Assembly: GCA_013415565.1 (NCBI GenBank) | Contig: JAAEET010000002.1 | Location: forward strand, 1-58,474 | From: Methanomicrobiales archaeon | Lineage (GTDB): Archaea; Halobacteriota; Methanomicrobia; Methanomicrobiales; Methanospirillaceae | Direction: 5' to 3' | DNA: 58,474 bases | Shown: piece after piece, positions 17,189 to 25,914 of the stretch | Layout: each line of letters begins with the position of its first letter | How positions within the stretch are numbered: the stretch's first letter is position 1 | Translations under genes and position numbers: made by a program | The notes under the pieces: model-generated | What the model saw: only the letters and a program-made list of their open reading frames with translations | Database searches by the model: none | Told to the model about the DNA's origin: nothing

Positions 17189-17416
17189 TTGAGAGCGATT
17201 GGGAATGCGGTGCATACGGTAGGGAAGCGACTCCTTGTTCTTCGCTGCGATCCGGCACAGCTTCCCAGGATGTATTCCGAGGTCGTTGACAGGAGAATGA
17301 AGCCCGTGGGAAAAGTGGTGGACGTGTTTGGGAATGTGGCAGCTCCGTACGCTGCCGTTCTCTGCAGGGCAGAATGCAGGGTGGCAGCAGGAGAGAAGTT
17401 GTTCATTACAAGGTAG
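17189..17416 (+). CDS. gar1: H/ACA ribonucleoprotein subunit Gar1
   Basis: A 75-residue beta-barrel protein that works with Cbf5 and Nop10 in RNA-guided pseudouridylation. The core PRMYSEVVDRRMKPVGKVVDVFGNVAAPYAAV is the Gar1 signature. The start is TTG (no ATG in frame gives the full domain), with GGGG about 7 nt upstream. It lies 9 bp before tfb, an arrangement widely conserved in euryarchaea. Confidence 0.92.
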   Translation: MRAIGNAVHTVGKRLLVLRCDPAQLPRMYSEVVDRRMKPVGKVVDVFGNVAAPYAAVLCRAECRVAAGEKLFITR

Positions 17417-17425
17417 GCGAAGAGC

Positions 17426-18436
17426 ATGCAGGAAGTTGAGAAGTTAAAGATCCTCCAGAACGAGCGAGAGGCTCTCAAACACCGGCTGAAAGAGCGGGTC
17501 AAGGAGCACGAGAAGAAAGCCGAGAATCACACCGAGACGGTCTGTCCCGAATGCGGGAGCCGCCAGCTCGTCCACGACTATGAACGCGCCGAGCTGGTCT
17601 GCCAGAACTGCGGCCTGGTCATCGATGAGGATTTCATCGACCGCGGCCCTGAGTGGCGTGCATTCGATCACGACCAGCGGATGAAGCGTTCCAGGGTCGG
17701 AGCTCCGATGACCTTCACCATTCATGACAAGGGACTCTCCACGATGATCGACTGGAGGAACCGCGACTCGTATGGAAGGGCCATCTCGAGCAAGAACCGC
17801 GCCCAGCTGTACCGCCTGCGCAAGTGGCAGCGGAGGATCAGGGTCAGCAATGCAACCGAGCGGAACCTCGCCTTTGCCCTCTCCGAGCTCGACCGTATGG
17901 CCTCGGCTCTCGGTCTCCCGCGTAATGTCAGGGAAACGGCCGCGGTGGTGTACCGCGATGCGGTTGACAAGAACCTGATTCGGGGGAGGAGCATTGAGGG
18001 TGTTGCAGCGGCGGCCCTCTACGCAGCCTGCCGGCAGTGCAGCGTACCCCGGACCCTGGACGAGATCGCCGAGGTGTCACGGGTATCCCGCAAGGAGATC
18101 GGACGGACCTACCGGTTCATCTCCCGTGAACTGGGGCTCAAGCTCCTGCCTACGTCCCCGATCGATTATGTGCCCCGGTTCTGCTCGGGTCTGAACCTCA
18201 AGGGAGAGGTCCAGAGCAGGGCGGTGGAGATCCTCCGCCAGGCCGGTGAGCGCGAGCTGACCAGCGGTCGGGGCCCGACCGGTGTTGCAGCGGCTGCCAT
18301 CTATATCTCATCCATCCTGGGAGGCGAGCGGCGCACCCAGCGGGAGGTCGCCGAGGTTGCCGGTGTCACCGAGGTGACTATCCGGAACCGGTATAAGGAA
18401 CTCGCAGAGAAACTGGATATCGAGATCATCCTCTGA
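17426..18436 (+). CDS. tfb: Transcription initiation factor TFB
   Basis: A 336-residue basal factor that bridges TBP-TATA and RNA polymerase. An N-terminal charged coil (about 1-35) precedes a zinc ribbon with Cys40, Cys43, Cys59 and Cys62. The B-reader/B-linker ([13 protein letters not shown]) and two cyclin-fold repeats (about 135-225 and 230-325) follow. The final helix-turn-helix [20 protein letters not shown] would contact the BRE. It is full length. The extra 35 residues before the ribbon are longer than in many TFBs. Confidence 0.97.
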   Translation: MQEVEKLKILQNEREALKHRLKERVKEHEKKAENHTETVCPECGSRQLVHDYERAELVCQNCGLVIDEDFIDRGPEWRAFDHDQRMKRSRVGAPMTFTIHDKGLSTMIDWRNRDSYGRAISSKNRAQLYRLRKWQRRIRVSNATERNLAFALSELDRMASALGLPRNVRETAAVVYRDAVDKNLIRGRSIEGVAAAALYAACRQCSVPRTLDEIAEVSRVSRKEIGRTYRFISRELGLKLLPTSPIDYVPRFCSGLNLKGEVQSRAVEILRQAGERELTSGRGPTGVAAAAIYISSILGGERRTQREVAEVAGVTEVTIRNRYKELAEKLDIEIIL

Positions 18437-18542
18437 TCTCACCGATTCTTTTCTGGGAAATTCATGACCGGTTGTGCCGGTATGAAGAGTTGAAGAGCAA
18501 CAACTATATTCAGCCGGACGATACCTAGTACACTGCATTTCA

Positions 18543-18614
18543 GGGCTTGTAGATCAGGGGTAGATCGTTACGTTCGCAACGTAAAGGCCGCGGGTTCGAA
18601 TCCCGCCAAGTCCA
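18543..18614 (+). tRNA. tRNA-Ala (CGC)
   Basis: Acceptor arms GGGCTTG/CAAGTCC include the G3-U70 pair that identifies tRNA-Ala. The anticodon stem TTACG/CGTAA closes loop TTCGCAA (anticodon CGC). The T arm reads GCGGGTTCGAATCCCGC. A73 is encoded, CCA is not. A TATA-like CTATATTC lies about 35 bp upstream near 18504-18511, and a T6 run follows at 18624-18629. Confidence 0.95.
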
Positions 18615-18650
18615 TTATCCAAATTTTTTGAAATAGTATAAGGGAGAAGT

Positions 18651-18690
18651 CGACCGGAGGTCGCCATTGGCCGAGGGGCAAAGACCCCGG
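18651..18690 (+). repeat. Paired-hairpin repeat, copy 1
   Basis: CGACCGGAGGTCG (5-bp stem, GGA loop) is followed 7 nt later by a second stem CCGAGGGG...CCCCGG (18671-18690). It lies just after tRNA-Ala(CGC). The same unit recurs at 18879-18919. Confidence 0.6.
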
Positions 18691-18773
18691 TCCGTAGCGG
18701 GAAGGCTGCAGGTGAAGGCCGGTGCTGATTCGCAATGCCTATTACCTATCTGCTCTGAACTCTTAAGGCAGAA

Positions 18774-18845
18774 GGGCTCGTAGATCAGGGGTAGATCGTC
18801 ACGTTTGCAACGTGAAGGCCACGGGTTCGAATCCCGTCGAGTCCA
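18774..18845 (+). tRNA. tRNA-Ala (UGC)
   Basis: Acceptor arms GGGCTCG/CGAGTCC keep the G3-U70 pair. The anticodon stem TCACG/CGTGA closes loop TTTGCAA (anticodon TGC). It differs from the upstream tRNA-Ala by only a few bases outside the anticodon, so the two look like a tandem duplication with a 231-bp period. T8 follows at 18853-18860. CCA is not encoded. Confidence 0.95.
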
Positions 18846-18878
18846 TGGTTAATTTTTTTTCCTGATAGTGAAGGGAGG

Positions 18879-18919
18879 CGACCGGAGGTCGGGTTGGGGT
18901 CGAGGGGCGAAGCCCTCGG
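18879..18919 (+). repeat. Paired-hairpin repeat, copy 2
   Basis: An identical first stem CGACCGGAGGTCG is followed by CGAGGG...CCCTCG (18901-18919). It stands 33 nt after the second tRNA-Ala, matching copy 1. Confidence 0.6.
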
Positions 18920-18946
18920 TCTGCAAGATGGTCATACGGGTTCTAT

Positions 18947-19276
18947 TCAATCGATCCAGTCGAGGAGCAGACCGGGATCTTTCCTGGTGGTCCGCTGCGG
19001 AGTGCCGCCCCCTTCGTAATCATGCCGTGAATCCTTCGGGCGGATGTCAGAGAGAACGGGCAGGGGATCACGGGGCGGTTCAGGGGGCGGCGAGTGTACT
19101 TCGTCGGCCATGATGATCGGGTTCCGGGGAGCGGTTCCCGAAGTCTCCAGGAGAGAGCTGTTTTCAGGGAGAAACCCCTCACTCGTGCCCCGCTGCAGGA
19201 GAAAATCAATAAAATGCTCTACTTCACGCCGCTGGTCAGCAGAGAGCCGGGTGATCTTGTCATCAAGTGAACCCAT
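18947..19276 (-). CDS. Conserved hypothetical protein with DUF2281-like N terminus
   Basis: A 109-residue protein. The first 30 residues (DDKITRLSADQRREVEHFIDFLLQR) form the amphipathic helix seen in DUF2281 and other antitoxin-like proteins. The middle is Pro-rich and likely disordered, and the C terminus RKDPGLLLDWID is a short hydrophobic motif. No toxin gene lies next to it. A GGGGCGAG stretch precedes the ATG. Function unknown. Confidence 0.6.
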   Translation of the reverse strand: MGSLDDKITRLSADQRREVEHFIDFLLQRGTSEGFLPENSSLLETSGTAPRNPIIMADEVHSPPPEPPRDPLPVLSDIRPKDSRHDYEGGGTPQRTTRKDPGLLLDWID

Positions 19277-19356
19277 GATACTCGCCCCACGGTAGTCTGC
19301 AACAGGTTTCTGTTTTCAGAAGGCATTAAACCACCTCACCCCGGTCAGTCACCCTA

Positions 19357-19899
19357 TCAGTCCTGACGGCGACCATAAGCCCCGGCCAGGACAAGGATAC
19401 GGCAGCTGTGCTCTGCGAGCGAGGTAAACAGATACGCCTCGTCGAGGCTCTTTCCTGCGGCGAATGTCCCGTGCCCCCGGGCGACCGTGACCCTGCATTC
19501 CTGCAGTCCGCGGGCGATCCGCCCTGCAAGCTCGTCACTGCCGCAGACACCCACAACAACCGGAATGACCGGAGCAAGCGTCAGACCTTCCACGTCCATG
19601 GGGACAATCCTGTCGCAGGAAAGCGATAAGGCAATTGCATGGGGAGGGTGGGCATGAATGACGGCCTGGTGATCGGTCGAACGGTACACTGCACGGTGAA
19701 CCCGGTACTCGCTGGAGGCATCCTCCGGAACATCACCATCCATCGGCACGAAGACCGGACTTTTCGGGCAGTCGAGATAGGATCCGCTCCTGGTGATAAA
19801 GAACCCGGTTCCCGACCTGACGCTCATGTTGCCGAAACTTGCACCAATCAGCCCCTCGGCAAAGAGGCGCTTTCCGATCCGGCCGAACTCAGATTGCAT
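19357..19899 (-). CDS. Class II aldolase/adducin family protein (fuculose-phosphate aldolase-like)
   Basis: A 180-residue zinc aldolase. ASFGNMSVR and the zinc motif HAHPPHAIA with a later ARGHGTFAAG are the class II aldolase signature. Methanogen members cleave fuculose-1-phosphate to lactaldehyde and dihydroxyacetone phosphate, a suggested source of lactate for coenzyme F420. Its neighbour npdG uses F420, which agrees. The start at 19899 is chosen for an upstream AAGGAAA; the frame runs on to 19947 and would overlap npdG by 4 bp. Confidence 0.85.
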   Translation of the reverse strand: MQSEFGRIGKRLFAEGLIGASFGNMSVRSGTGFFITRSGSYLDCPKSPVFVPMDGDVPEDASSEYRVHRAVYRSTDHQAVIHAHPPHAIALSLSCDRIVPMDVEGLTLAPVIPVVVGVCGSDELAGRIARGLQECRVTVARGHGTFAAGKSLDEAYLFTSLAEHSCRILVLAGAYGRRQD

Positions 19900-19943
19900 A
19901 TCGTTTCCTTCAGGTGTGGGTCCCCCTTTCCGGGATGGAACCT

Positions 19944-20594
19944 TCACCTGAACTGGATTCCGACATCCTTCATTTTATTGTACCGGGCGATGTTGAGCAG
20001 GAGGGGGGTCAGGCACTCCACCATGCAGGAGACGGCGAGCGGCCCGGCATCGTAGGGTTTCACGCCCGGGATGCTGCGTATGAGTTCCATCACCGTCGCC
20101 TTCGCCCCGGCATCATCACCACAGACCGGTACGGCAAGGTCAAGTTCTTCGGTGAGGGCTTTCCACTTGTTTGCCGCAACCGTGTTGAAGGCTGAGCAGA
20201 TCCTGGTATCTTCTGGAAGCATTTTTCTGACCAGCAGCGCCGCAGAACCTTCTTCCGGGGGAGTGTAGACAAAGAACTCCCGTTTCTCCATGGGATTGAT
20301 CGGTGAGACCACGATCTTGTCCTCAAACCCATGGAGTGAGGACAGGGTCGGGACGAGATGCCGGAACGGGATTGCAAGAATCACGATATCGGACCGGTCG
20401 ACGGCTTCCTGGTTCGAAAATCCGGTCAGGCAGCACGGTATCCCGAGCTCGGTAAGGGCCGCTGTGCACGCGACGCAGGAGCTCTCTGCCTTATCCTCTT
20501 CGCGGGAGCCGATCACCACATCATGGTGAGGTGACAGCCTCATGGCAATCCCTTCTCCGATATCGCCGGTCCCGCCAACGATGCCGATCTTCAC
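19944..20594 (-). CDS. npdG: F420H2:NADP+ oxidoreductase
   Basis: A 216-residue enzyme that moves hydride between reduced F420 and NADP, supplying NADPH for biosynthesis. The N-terminal MKIGIVGGTGDIGEGIAMRLSPHHDVVIGSR is the family Rossmann motif with the Ser/Arg pair that reads the NADP phosphate. SPINPMEK and SAFNTVAANKW follow, as in known NpdG proteins. Start is GTG directly after the thioredoxin stop TAA, so the two are coupled. Confidence 0.93.
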   Translation of the reverse strand: MKIGIVGGTGDIGEGIAMRLSPHHDVVIGSREEDKAESSCVACTAALTELGIPCCLTGFSNQEAVDRSDIVILAIPFRHLVPTLSSLHGFEDKIVVSPINPMEKREFFVYTPPEEGSAALLVRKMLPEDTRICSAFNTVAANKWKALTEELDLAVPVCGDDAGAKATVMELIRSIPGVKPYDAGPLAVSCMVECLTPLLLNIARYNKMKDVGIQFR

Positions 20595-20867
20595 TTATTC
20601 CACCAGCGGCATCAGCATGGTCTCGAGCGATTCGGCACTGGTGAGGCCTTCCAGCGTCCTCACCACCCGGCCGTCTTTTTCGATGATGAGGGTCGGGACG
20701 ACCCGGATTGCGTACTTGTTGGCAAGATCCATGTGCTGGTCGACATCGATCTTCCTGATCTCGATCCTGTCACCCATATTCCGCTTGAGCTCCTCAAGGA
20801 TTGGTCCCTGGACCCGGCATGGCCCGCACCAATCGGCAAAAAAGTCAATTAAAACCGGCTTTCCCAT
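20595..20867 (-). CDS. Thioredoxin
   Basis: A 90-residue thioredoxin fold with active site FADWCGPC, conserved cis-Pro in VVPTLII and the closing G after it. It reduces protein disulfides. Its stop codon abuts the GTG of npdG; NADPH made there could help feed a thioredoxin reductase, though no reductase gene lies next to it (a possible one is at 41070-42404). Confidence 0.94.
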   Translation of the reverse strand: MGKPVLIDFFADWCGPCRVQGPILEELKRNMGDRIEIRKIDVDQHMDLANKYAIRVVPTLIIEKDGRVVRTLEGLTSAESLETMLMPLVE

Positions 20868-20922
20868 ATGTACTACCTTCAGAGAAATCGGTCTAAAAAG
20901 GAGATAAAGATTTTTATTCGGT

Positions 20923-22380
20923 TTATTTGGAGAGGATTGCCATGATTATCTTCCCGTAGGCCGGCCGGGTGACCAGCACCCCCACCAGCACTCCTATGAT
21001 GGTGATGATGGCAAACCCTCGGAGGGTGGAAAGATCCATCAGCGCGAGTGGGATCATGGCGATGATGACCGTTGCAGCAGACACCATGATGATGCCAACC
21101 GCCCGGGTAAGCCGTTTCTGGTACAGATGGGGGGACGGGACCTTTCCTTCATGCAATACTTCGTCCGTGATGATGACCAGCTGGTCAATTCCCGTTCCCA
21201 GCACCGCGATCAGGGCTGCAATCGCGAGCAGATCCAGTTGCTGCTGGATGAGTGCGGCGATGCCGAGCAGGATAACAATCTCGGAGAGATTGATGCCGAT
21301 CATGGGGAGCACGATTGCCGGTTCCCGGTAACGGTAGAAGATGACAACCCCCACCGCGAGCGCAGCCACGATGAAGGCAAGCACCGACATCGTTTTGAAA
21401 TACTCTCCCAGCGGGGCCGAGACCGATCCTGATCCGGCGACGGTTACCTCTACCGGGAGGGCTCCTGCCCGCAGGTGAATCTCAAGGTTCTTGGCGGCAT
21501 TCAGCCCTTCCTGACCCGGACCGGTGGAAGCGAAGAGTTGCCGGATCGGCCCGGCCTGGACCTGTGAGGCAAGATCCTGTGAGAGCGGAGCGCTGTACAC
21601 GACAACATCATCGAGGATCATATCGAGCCAGTGGCTCTCCGGGTCTGTGGTAGCTCCGTACCTTATGGCGGCATCCCGGAACTGGGCCGCACCCTCTTCG
21701 GAAAGGGTGAACGAGACACCCCACCGGTCGCTTCCCGGCGGCTCCTGGGTGGGGATACCGACCGTGGTGATAGTATCGCCGTACAGGACATGTTCAGTCT
21801 CGTTGCCTGTGGTATGGATCCTGATCTCAAATCTTCCCTGTTTGCCGACGATGTCTTTTGCCTGGGAGAGGCTCACTCCTGCCAGCTCGACCCGCACGTA
21901 GCGGGTAATTCCCGAGAGACTGGTGAGGGGGTTGACCTTTGCATCCCGGGTACCAAGAGCATTGAGTTTCTGCTCGAGTATCTCTTTCACCTGCTCGCCG
22001 GTCGCCCTCGAGACGCCCTGTTCGTAACTGGTGAGGCTGCCTCCTGCCGCTGCAACGATCTGTCGGAGCTCGGCTTCGGATACGTATTTCCTGATCTCGA
22101 GCCGGTTGTCATCGACCAGGTACATCTCGGCATCAATCTCCGTGCGGAGATCGGTGAGGAAGTCCGTTACCGGCCGGGTGGTCTCGAAGCCGATGACTTC
22201 CGCCTGGAACTCCATCTGGAGCCAGGTCCCGTCGGTAAAATCGAGACCGTACTGGAGGTTCGTTGCCAGTTTTCCATCCTGGACATGGGGATAAATGAAG
22301 AAGACCGAAGCAATCAGCAGAACGACCAGCAATGCCACCTGCCAGTTCTTGAACAGCTCGATGAACTCCTTCCGGTTCAT
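20923..22380 (-). CDS. secD: Preprotein translocase subunit SecD
   Basis: A 485-residue membrane protein. Six membrane segments: one near 14-31 and five from about 330 on. Motifs LQYGLDFTDGTWLQMEF (D1 to D2 region) and GTGIDQLVIITDEVLHEG (D6) match archaeal SecD. The long periplasmic-side domain lies at about 40-320. SecDF assists protein export, using the ion gradient in bacteria; the archaeal power source is less clear. It overlaps secF by 4 bp. Confidence 0.95.
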   Translation of the reverse strand: MNRKEFIELFKNWQVALLVVLLIASVFFIYPHVQDGKLATNLQYGLDFTDGTWLQMEFQAEVIGFETTRPVTDFLTDLRTEIDAEMYLVDDNRLEIRKYVSEAELRQIVAAAGGSLTSYEQGVSRATGEQVKEILEQKLNALGTRDAKVNPLTSLSGITRYVRVELAGVSLSQAKDIVGKQGRFEIRIHTTGNETEHVLYGDTITTVGIPTQEPPGSDRWGVSFTLSEEGAAQFRDAAIRYGATTDPESHWLDMILDDVVVYSAPLSQDLASQVQAGPIRQLFASTGPGQEGLNAAKNLEIHLRAGALPVEVTVAGSGSVSAPLGEYFKTMSVLAFIVAALAVGVVIFYRYREPAIVLPMIGINLSEIVILLGIAALIQQQLDLLAIAALIAVLGTGIDQLVIITDEVLHEGKVPSPHLYQKRLTRAVGIIMVSAATVIIAMIPLALMDLSTLRGFAIITIIGVLVGVLVTRPAYGKIIMAILSK

Positions 22381-23261
22381 TTCGCACCCCGCTTCTTACC
22401 GGATTCCTTTCTCTGTCCGGATTCCTGCTTCTGTACGAACCACTTGATGATCCCGGCATTGGTCAGCCAGGTGTTCATCATGTCGATCGCGAGACCGATC
22501 AGAAGTACGCTCGCAATATCCCGGATGACGATTATCTCACCGGCAAAAGCAACCACCCACATTGCGGCGATTGCTGCGAGTGTGGTGGTGGTCATGATGA
22601 TCCCGGTGTGGAATGCCCCTGAGAGTTTGTCATTGAGCTTTCCCTGCCGCTTGAGCACCCGCATGGTAAGGAGGATATCGCTGTCCACCGAGTACCCGAT
22701 AAGCATCAGGAGGGCGGCAGTGGTGGGGAGGGTGAGCTCGATCCCGATTACCGACATCACCGCTGCGGTCATGGTGATATCTGCGAATGCGGAGAGCACA
22801 ACAGCCCCCGCAGGGACGAACGAACGGAAGGCGAGGAAGACCACGACTGCCATCCCGATAAACGAGATAGTAAGTGCAAGCATCGCCTGCTGCTGGAGGG
22901 TCTGCCCGAATGACGGGCCGATCTGGTCAATCTTTGCATCGGGATACCGTTCATCGACAAGCGCAGCAAGCGATTCAAAGGCAGCATCGTCCATCGGTCC
23001 GAATTTGATGAATTTTTCCCCGATCGGCTCAATAATCGGATAACCGGAGAACGTGGCCCGGAGGGTATCGGGATTTTCCGGATTGAGGAGGGTTATCGCT
23101 GTACCCCCGGAGAAGTCCATCCCCTGCTTCACCGGCATCCCGGTCGAAGCCATATTAAATCCGAGGATGGCCAGCGATACGATGAGAAGAACCATGGGAA
23201 ACACCACCATCTGCCTGGGGGTGTACCGGTTCACATCATAGGTGACGAATCCCATGCCCAC
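22377..23261 (-). CDS. secF: Preprotein translocase subunit SecF
   Basis: A 294-residue partner of SecD with six membrane segments. GMDFSGGTAITLL near residue 66 and LLMLIGYSVDSDILLTMRV are the SecF signatures, and the C-terminal tail is Lys/Arg-rich. secF is first and secD second, overlapping as ATGA, so both are made from one mRNA. This order (F before D) is usual in euryarchaea. Confidence 0.95.
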   Translation of the reverse strand: MGMGFVTYDVNRYTPRQMVVFPMVLLIVSLAILGFNMASTGMPVKQGMDFSGGTAITLLNPENPDTLRATFSGYPIIEPIGEKFIKFGPMDDAAFESLAALVDERYPDAKIDQIGPSFGQTLQQQAMLALTISFIGMAVVVFLAFRSFVPAGAVVLSAFADITMTAAVMSVIGIELTLPTTAALLMLIGYSVDSDILLTMRVLKRQGKLNDKLSGAFHTGIIMTTTTLAAIAAMWVVAFAGEIIVIRDIASVLLIGLAIDMMNTWLTNAGIIKWFVQKQESGQRKESGKKRGAK

Positions 23262-23403
23262 TAAGTTCGTGATCCAGAGGTAAAATCCTTCGGATAACCG
23301 GGCAGAATCTACCGGAAGATCGCCAAAGGCACGCTACGGAGCGCTGATGGTCGCGCCGGAAAAAAAGAAATTATTAAATAAAGATGCTGGCGAGTACCTC
23401 ACC

Positions 23404-23718
23404 ATGAGATCTCCACAAGAGATCAGGACGGTTGTTGAGAACCGGCTCAGGAACTACATCTCCCGGGACAGGACCGGGATACGGCGTGCCCTGCTGCAGC
23501 TCTTTCTCCGCCTCAAATCACTGACCATCGCAGAAATCTTCGAAGCCCTCAACAGGAAATTTACCATCAGCTACCATTCCGTTGCCGCCATGGTGGGAAT
23601 CATCGCCTCCAAAATCGGCATCCTTCACGTCAGCAAGAACCGGGATCATCCCTGCAGCGTCTATTCCCTGAAAGAACAGTATACGGACACGGTCGCACGG
23701 ATCGTGGGAACGGTCTGA
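23404..23718 (+). CDS. DUF2551 family protein
   Basis: A 104-residue basic protein with a winged-helix appearance: IRRALLQLFLRLKSLTIAEIFEALNRKFTISYHSVAAMVGIIASKIGILHV reads as three helices plus wing. I recognise it as DUF2551, known only from methanogens. It may be a DNA-binding regulator. ATG at 23404 is preferred over the frame start 23347; TTATTAAATAA lies about 30 bp upstream, consistent with a leaderless mRNA. It is divergent from secF. Confidence 0.75.
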   Translation: MRSPQEIRTVVENRLRNYISRDRTGIRRALLQLFLRLKSLTIAEIFEALNRKFTISYHSVAAMVGIIASKIGILHVSKNRDHPCSVYSLKEQYTDTVARIVGTV

Positions 23719-23774
23719 AAAACCTCCCGATGATTACTTTTTTTACACTGGCCTGCGCATGCATTGAGCATAGT

Positions 23775-24077
23775 ATGCATGCCAGACCCAGCAACCATTT
23801 TTCGCCCGATGATATCAGGATTGCCAGAGACGTGCTGGACTATATTGCACAGCGTAAGTCCGATTTCCGCATATCCACATCGTGTGGCGGTCCGATTCTC
23901 CTCCCTGTCAGCATCAAGCCACCCAAACCTACCGATCTCCAGATACCTGCAGGAGATTACGTGATCTTTGTCTCAATCCACCAGGCGCGGTATCTCTCTG
24001 CCGTGCACATGGGAATGGTCCCCTTTTTCCTGGACGAGATGGATGAAGAGCCCCGGTACGGTTGCCATGAGTTTTGA
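23775..24077 (+). CDS. Conserved hypothetical protein (100 aa)
   Basis: A 100-residue protein with PDDIRIARDVLDYIAQRKSDFRISTSCGGPILLPVSIKPPKPTDLQI and a C-terminal HMGMVPFFLDEMDEE. The alternating short strands and Pro-rich centre look like a small beta-rich fold, and conservation of the S-C-G-G-P stretch could mark a ligand site. I cannot name a family. An earlier ATG lies at 23730. It overlaps the archease gene by 11 bp and may form an operon with it and rtcB. Confidence 0.6.
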   Translation: MHARPSNHFSPDDIRIARDVLDYIAQRKSDFRISTSCGGPILLPVSIKPPKPTDLQIPAGDYVIFVSIHQARYLSAVHMGMVPFFLDEMDEEPRYGCHEF

Positions 24078-24474
24078 AGAACTGGAGCATACCGCCGATG
24101 TCAGGGTGCGGGTAAAGGCGGAATCGCTGGAAGGTCTCTTCTCTGAAGCAGCGAGGGCCCTCATGGTGGTGATGTACGGGTCCGTTGAACCCGGACCGAT
24201 GCACCGGAATATTGAAGTCCGGGCAGCAGACCTCGAATCGCTGATGCATGCGTTCCTTTCCGAAGTCCTCTACCTGTCTGAGGTGGAGGATATGGTTGTA
24301 TCCGGTGCAGAGATCAGGCTGACAGAAGGCAGGCTCGAGGGAGAAGTCACGGGAGAGCCGTTCTCGCCGGTCAGGCATCGCGGAGGCATGGAGGTCAAGG
24401 GAATCTCTCTCTCCGGTCTCTCGGTCTCGCGGGAGGATCATACTTATACCCTTGAGGTCATCTTTGATGTGTGA
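24067..24474 (+). CDS. Archease
   Basis: A 135-residue protein with the family N terminus MSFEELEHTADVRVRVKAESLEGLFSEAARAL and metal-site Asp residues near both ends (HTADV; the closing VIFDV). Archease speeds RtcB by promoting formation of the RtcB-guanylate and changes its nucleotide choice. It stands 6 bp before rtcB, the usual pairing. ATG at 24067 gives the family start; a longer frame from 23968 is rejected. Confidence 0.94.
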   Translation: MSFEELEHTADVRVRVKAESLEGLFSEAARALMVVMYGSVEPGPMHRNIEVRAADLESLMHAFLSEVLYLSEVEDMVVSGAEIRLTEGRLEGEVTGEPFSPVRHRGGMEVKGISLSGLSVSREDHTYTLEVIFDV

Positions 24475-24480
24475 GGTGCC

Positions 24481-25914
24481 ATGCTCCAGGGAATAAAACG
24501 GACGGGGCCATACGAATGGGAGGTACCCATCGGGTTCGTACCGGGTATGCGGGTTCCCGGGAGGTTCTTTCTCTCGGACCTTCTGGCAGCAACGCTTGAA
24601 GACGGGGCCGTCCAGCAGCTGGCCAACGTGGCCACGATGCCCGGTATCGAGAAAAATTCGCTTGCCATGCCCGACATTCACTGGGGGTACGGGTTCCCGA
24701 TCGGGGGAGTCGCAGCATTCGGCATGGAAGACGGGGTTATCTCGCCCGGCGGAGTCGGCTTCGATATCAACTGCGGAGTACGAATCCTCACCACTCCCCT
24801 CACCGAAGCCGATCTCGTCAGGAAACGGGAACTTATTGAGGCCCTCTTCTCCGCGGTGCCGACCGGGGTTGGTGCGAAGAGCACGCTCCGGCTCGACCAG
24901 AAGGAACTCCTGGGGATGCTCATGAAAGGCTCGAAATGGGCGGTGGAGCATGGTTTCGGCATTGAGGAGGATGTTCTTCACTGCGAGGAGCAGGGTGCCA
25001 TGGAAGGAGCGGATCCCGAAGCGGTATCGCAGAAGGCACGCCAGCGGGGGATGCCCCAGAGCGGGACGCTCGGTGCAGGAAATCATTTCCTCGAGATCCA
25101 GCGTGTTGAGGAGGTGTACGATGCCGACGCAGCGAAGGCCTATGGTATTTCGGAGGGGCAGATCTGCGTCATGATCCACTGTGGTTCCCGGGGGCTGGGA
25201 CACCAGGTCTGCACGGATCACCTCCGGATCCTGGAAGGCGCCACCAAAAAGTACGGGATCGCCCTTCCCGACCGTCAGCTTGCCTGCGCTCCGCTCGTTT
25301 CTCCGGAAGGAAAAGCCTATTTCGGCGCGATGGCGGCGGCAGCGAATTACGCTTGGGCAAACCGGCAGGTGATCATGCATGCGACACGGGAAGTCCTTGC
25401 ACGGATGTACTCGATCTCCTACGAAGATATGCACCTCGTCTATGACGTGGCTCACAACGTGGCCAAATTCGAGGAACATACCATCGACGGCCGGCGTATG
25501 CGGGTCTGCGTCCACCGGAAGGGGGCGACCAGGGCTTTCGGACCGGGATCACCCGATCTTCCTTCCGTATACCGGAAGGCGGGCCAGCCGGTGATCATCC
25601 CGGGGAGCATGGGAACGCCGTCCTATCTCCTCCATGGAACCGCCGTGGCGATGGAACGGACATTCGGGAGCACCTGTCATGGAGCGGGGCGGGTCATGAG
25701 CCGGACGAAGGCCAAGAAACTACTCTCGGGACATGAAGTGAAGGAAGCACTCGGGAAAGAGGGAATCCTCGTCCGGGCCCACCACAACGGGGCTATCGCT
25801 GATGAGGCCCCGGAGGTCTACAAACCGAGTGAAGAGGTGGTCAGGGTGGTGCACGAGGCCGGAATATCGCGCCGTGTCGCCAGGTTCACCCCCCTGGGGG
25901 TCATCAAAGGATGA
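24481..25914 (+). CDS. rtcB: RNA-splicing ligase RtcB
   Basis: A 477-residue ligase that joins RNA 2',3'-cyclic phosphate to 5'-hydroxyl ends after tRNA intron removal. Metal ligands are seen in GVGFDINCGVR (Asp, Cys), HCGSRGLGHQ, and NHFLEIQ; STCHGAGR carries the His that is guanylylated. No intein interrupts it, unlike in some archaea. The intron-bearing tRNA-Met at 33860-33968 is a natural substrate. The stop overlaps the next gene by 4 bp. Confidence 0.96.
   Translation: MLQGIKRTGPYEWEVPIGFVPGMRVPGRFFLSDLLAATLEDGAVQQLANVATMPGIEKNSLAMPDIHWGYGFPIGGVAAFGMEDGVISPGGVGFDINCGVRILTTPLTEADLVRKRELIEALFSAVPTGVGAKSTLRLDQKELLGMLMKGSKWAVEHGFGIEEDVLHCEEQGAMEGADPEAVSQKARQRGMPQSGTLGAGNHFLEIQRVEEVYDADAAKAYGISEGQICVMIHCGSRGLGHQVCTDHLRILEGATKKYGIALPDRQLACAPLVSPEGKAYFGAMAAAANYAWANRQVIMHATREVLARMYSISYEDMHLVYDVAHNVAKFEEHTIDGRRMRVCVHRKGATRAFGPGSPDLPSVYRKAGQPVIIPGSMGTPSYLLHGTAVAMERTFGSTCHGAGRVMSRTKAKKLLSGHEVKEALGKEGILVRAHHNGAIADEAPEVYKPSEEVVRVVHEAGISRRVARFTPLGVIKG

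Noticed and set aside
18947-19276. Toxin-antitoxin pair suggested by the DUF2281-like N terminus
   Set aside because: No toxin-like gene is adjacent on either side.
21631-23043. 470-codon plus-strand frame antisense to secD and secF
   Set aside because: secD and secF are certain on the other strand; the antisense product has no domain.
23929-25515. 528-codon minus-strand frame
   Set aside because: Antisense to archease and rtcB, whose catalytic motifs are intact.
24481-25914. Intein in RtcB
   Set aside because: Length of 477 residues and continuous catalytic motifs leave no room for one.
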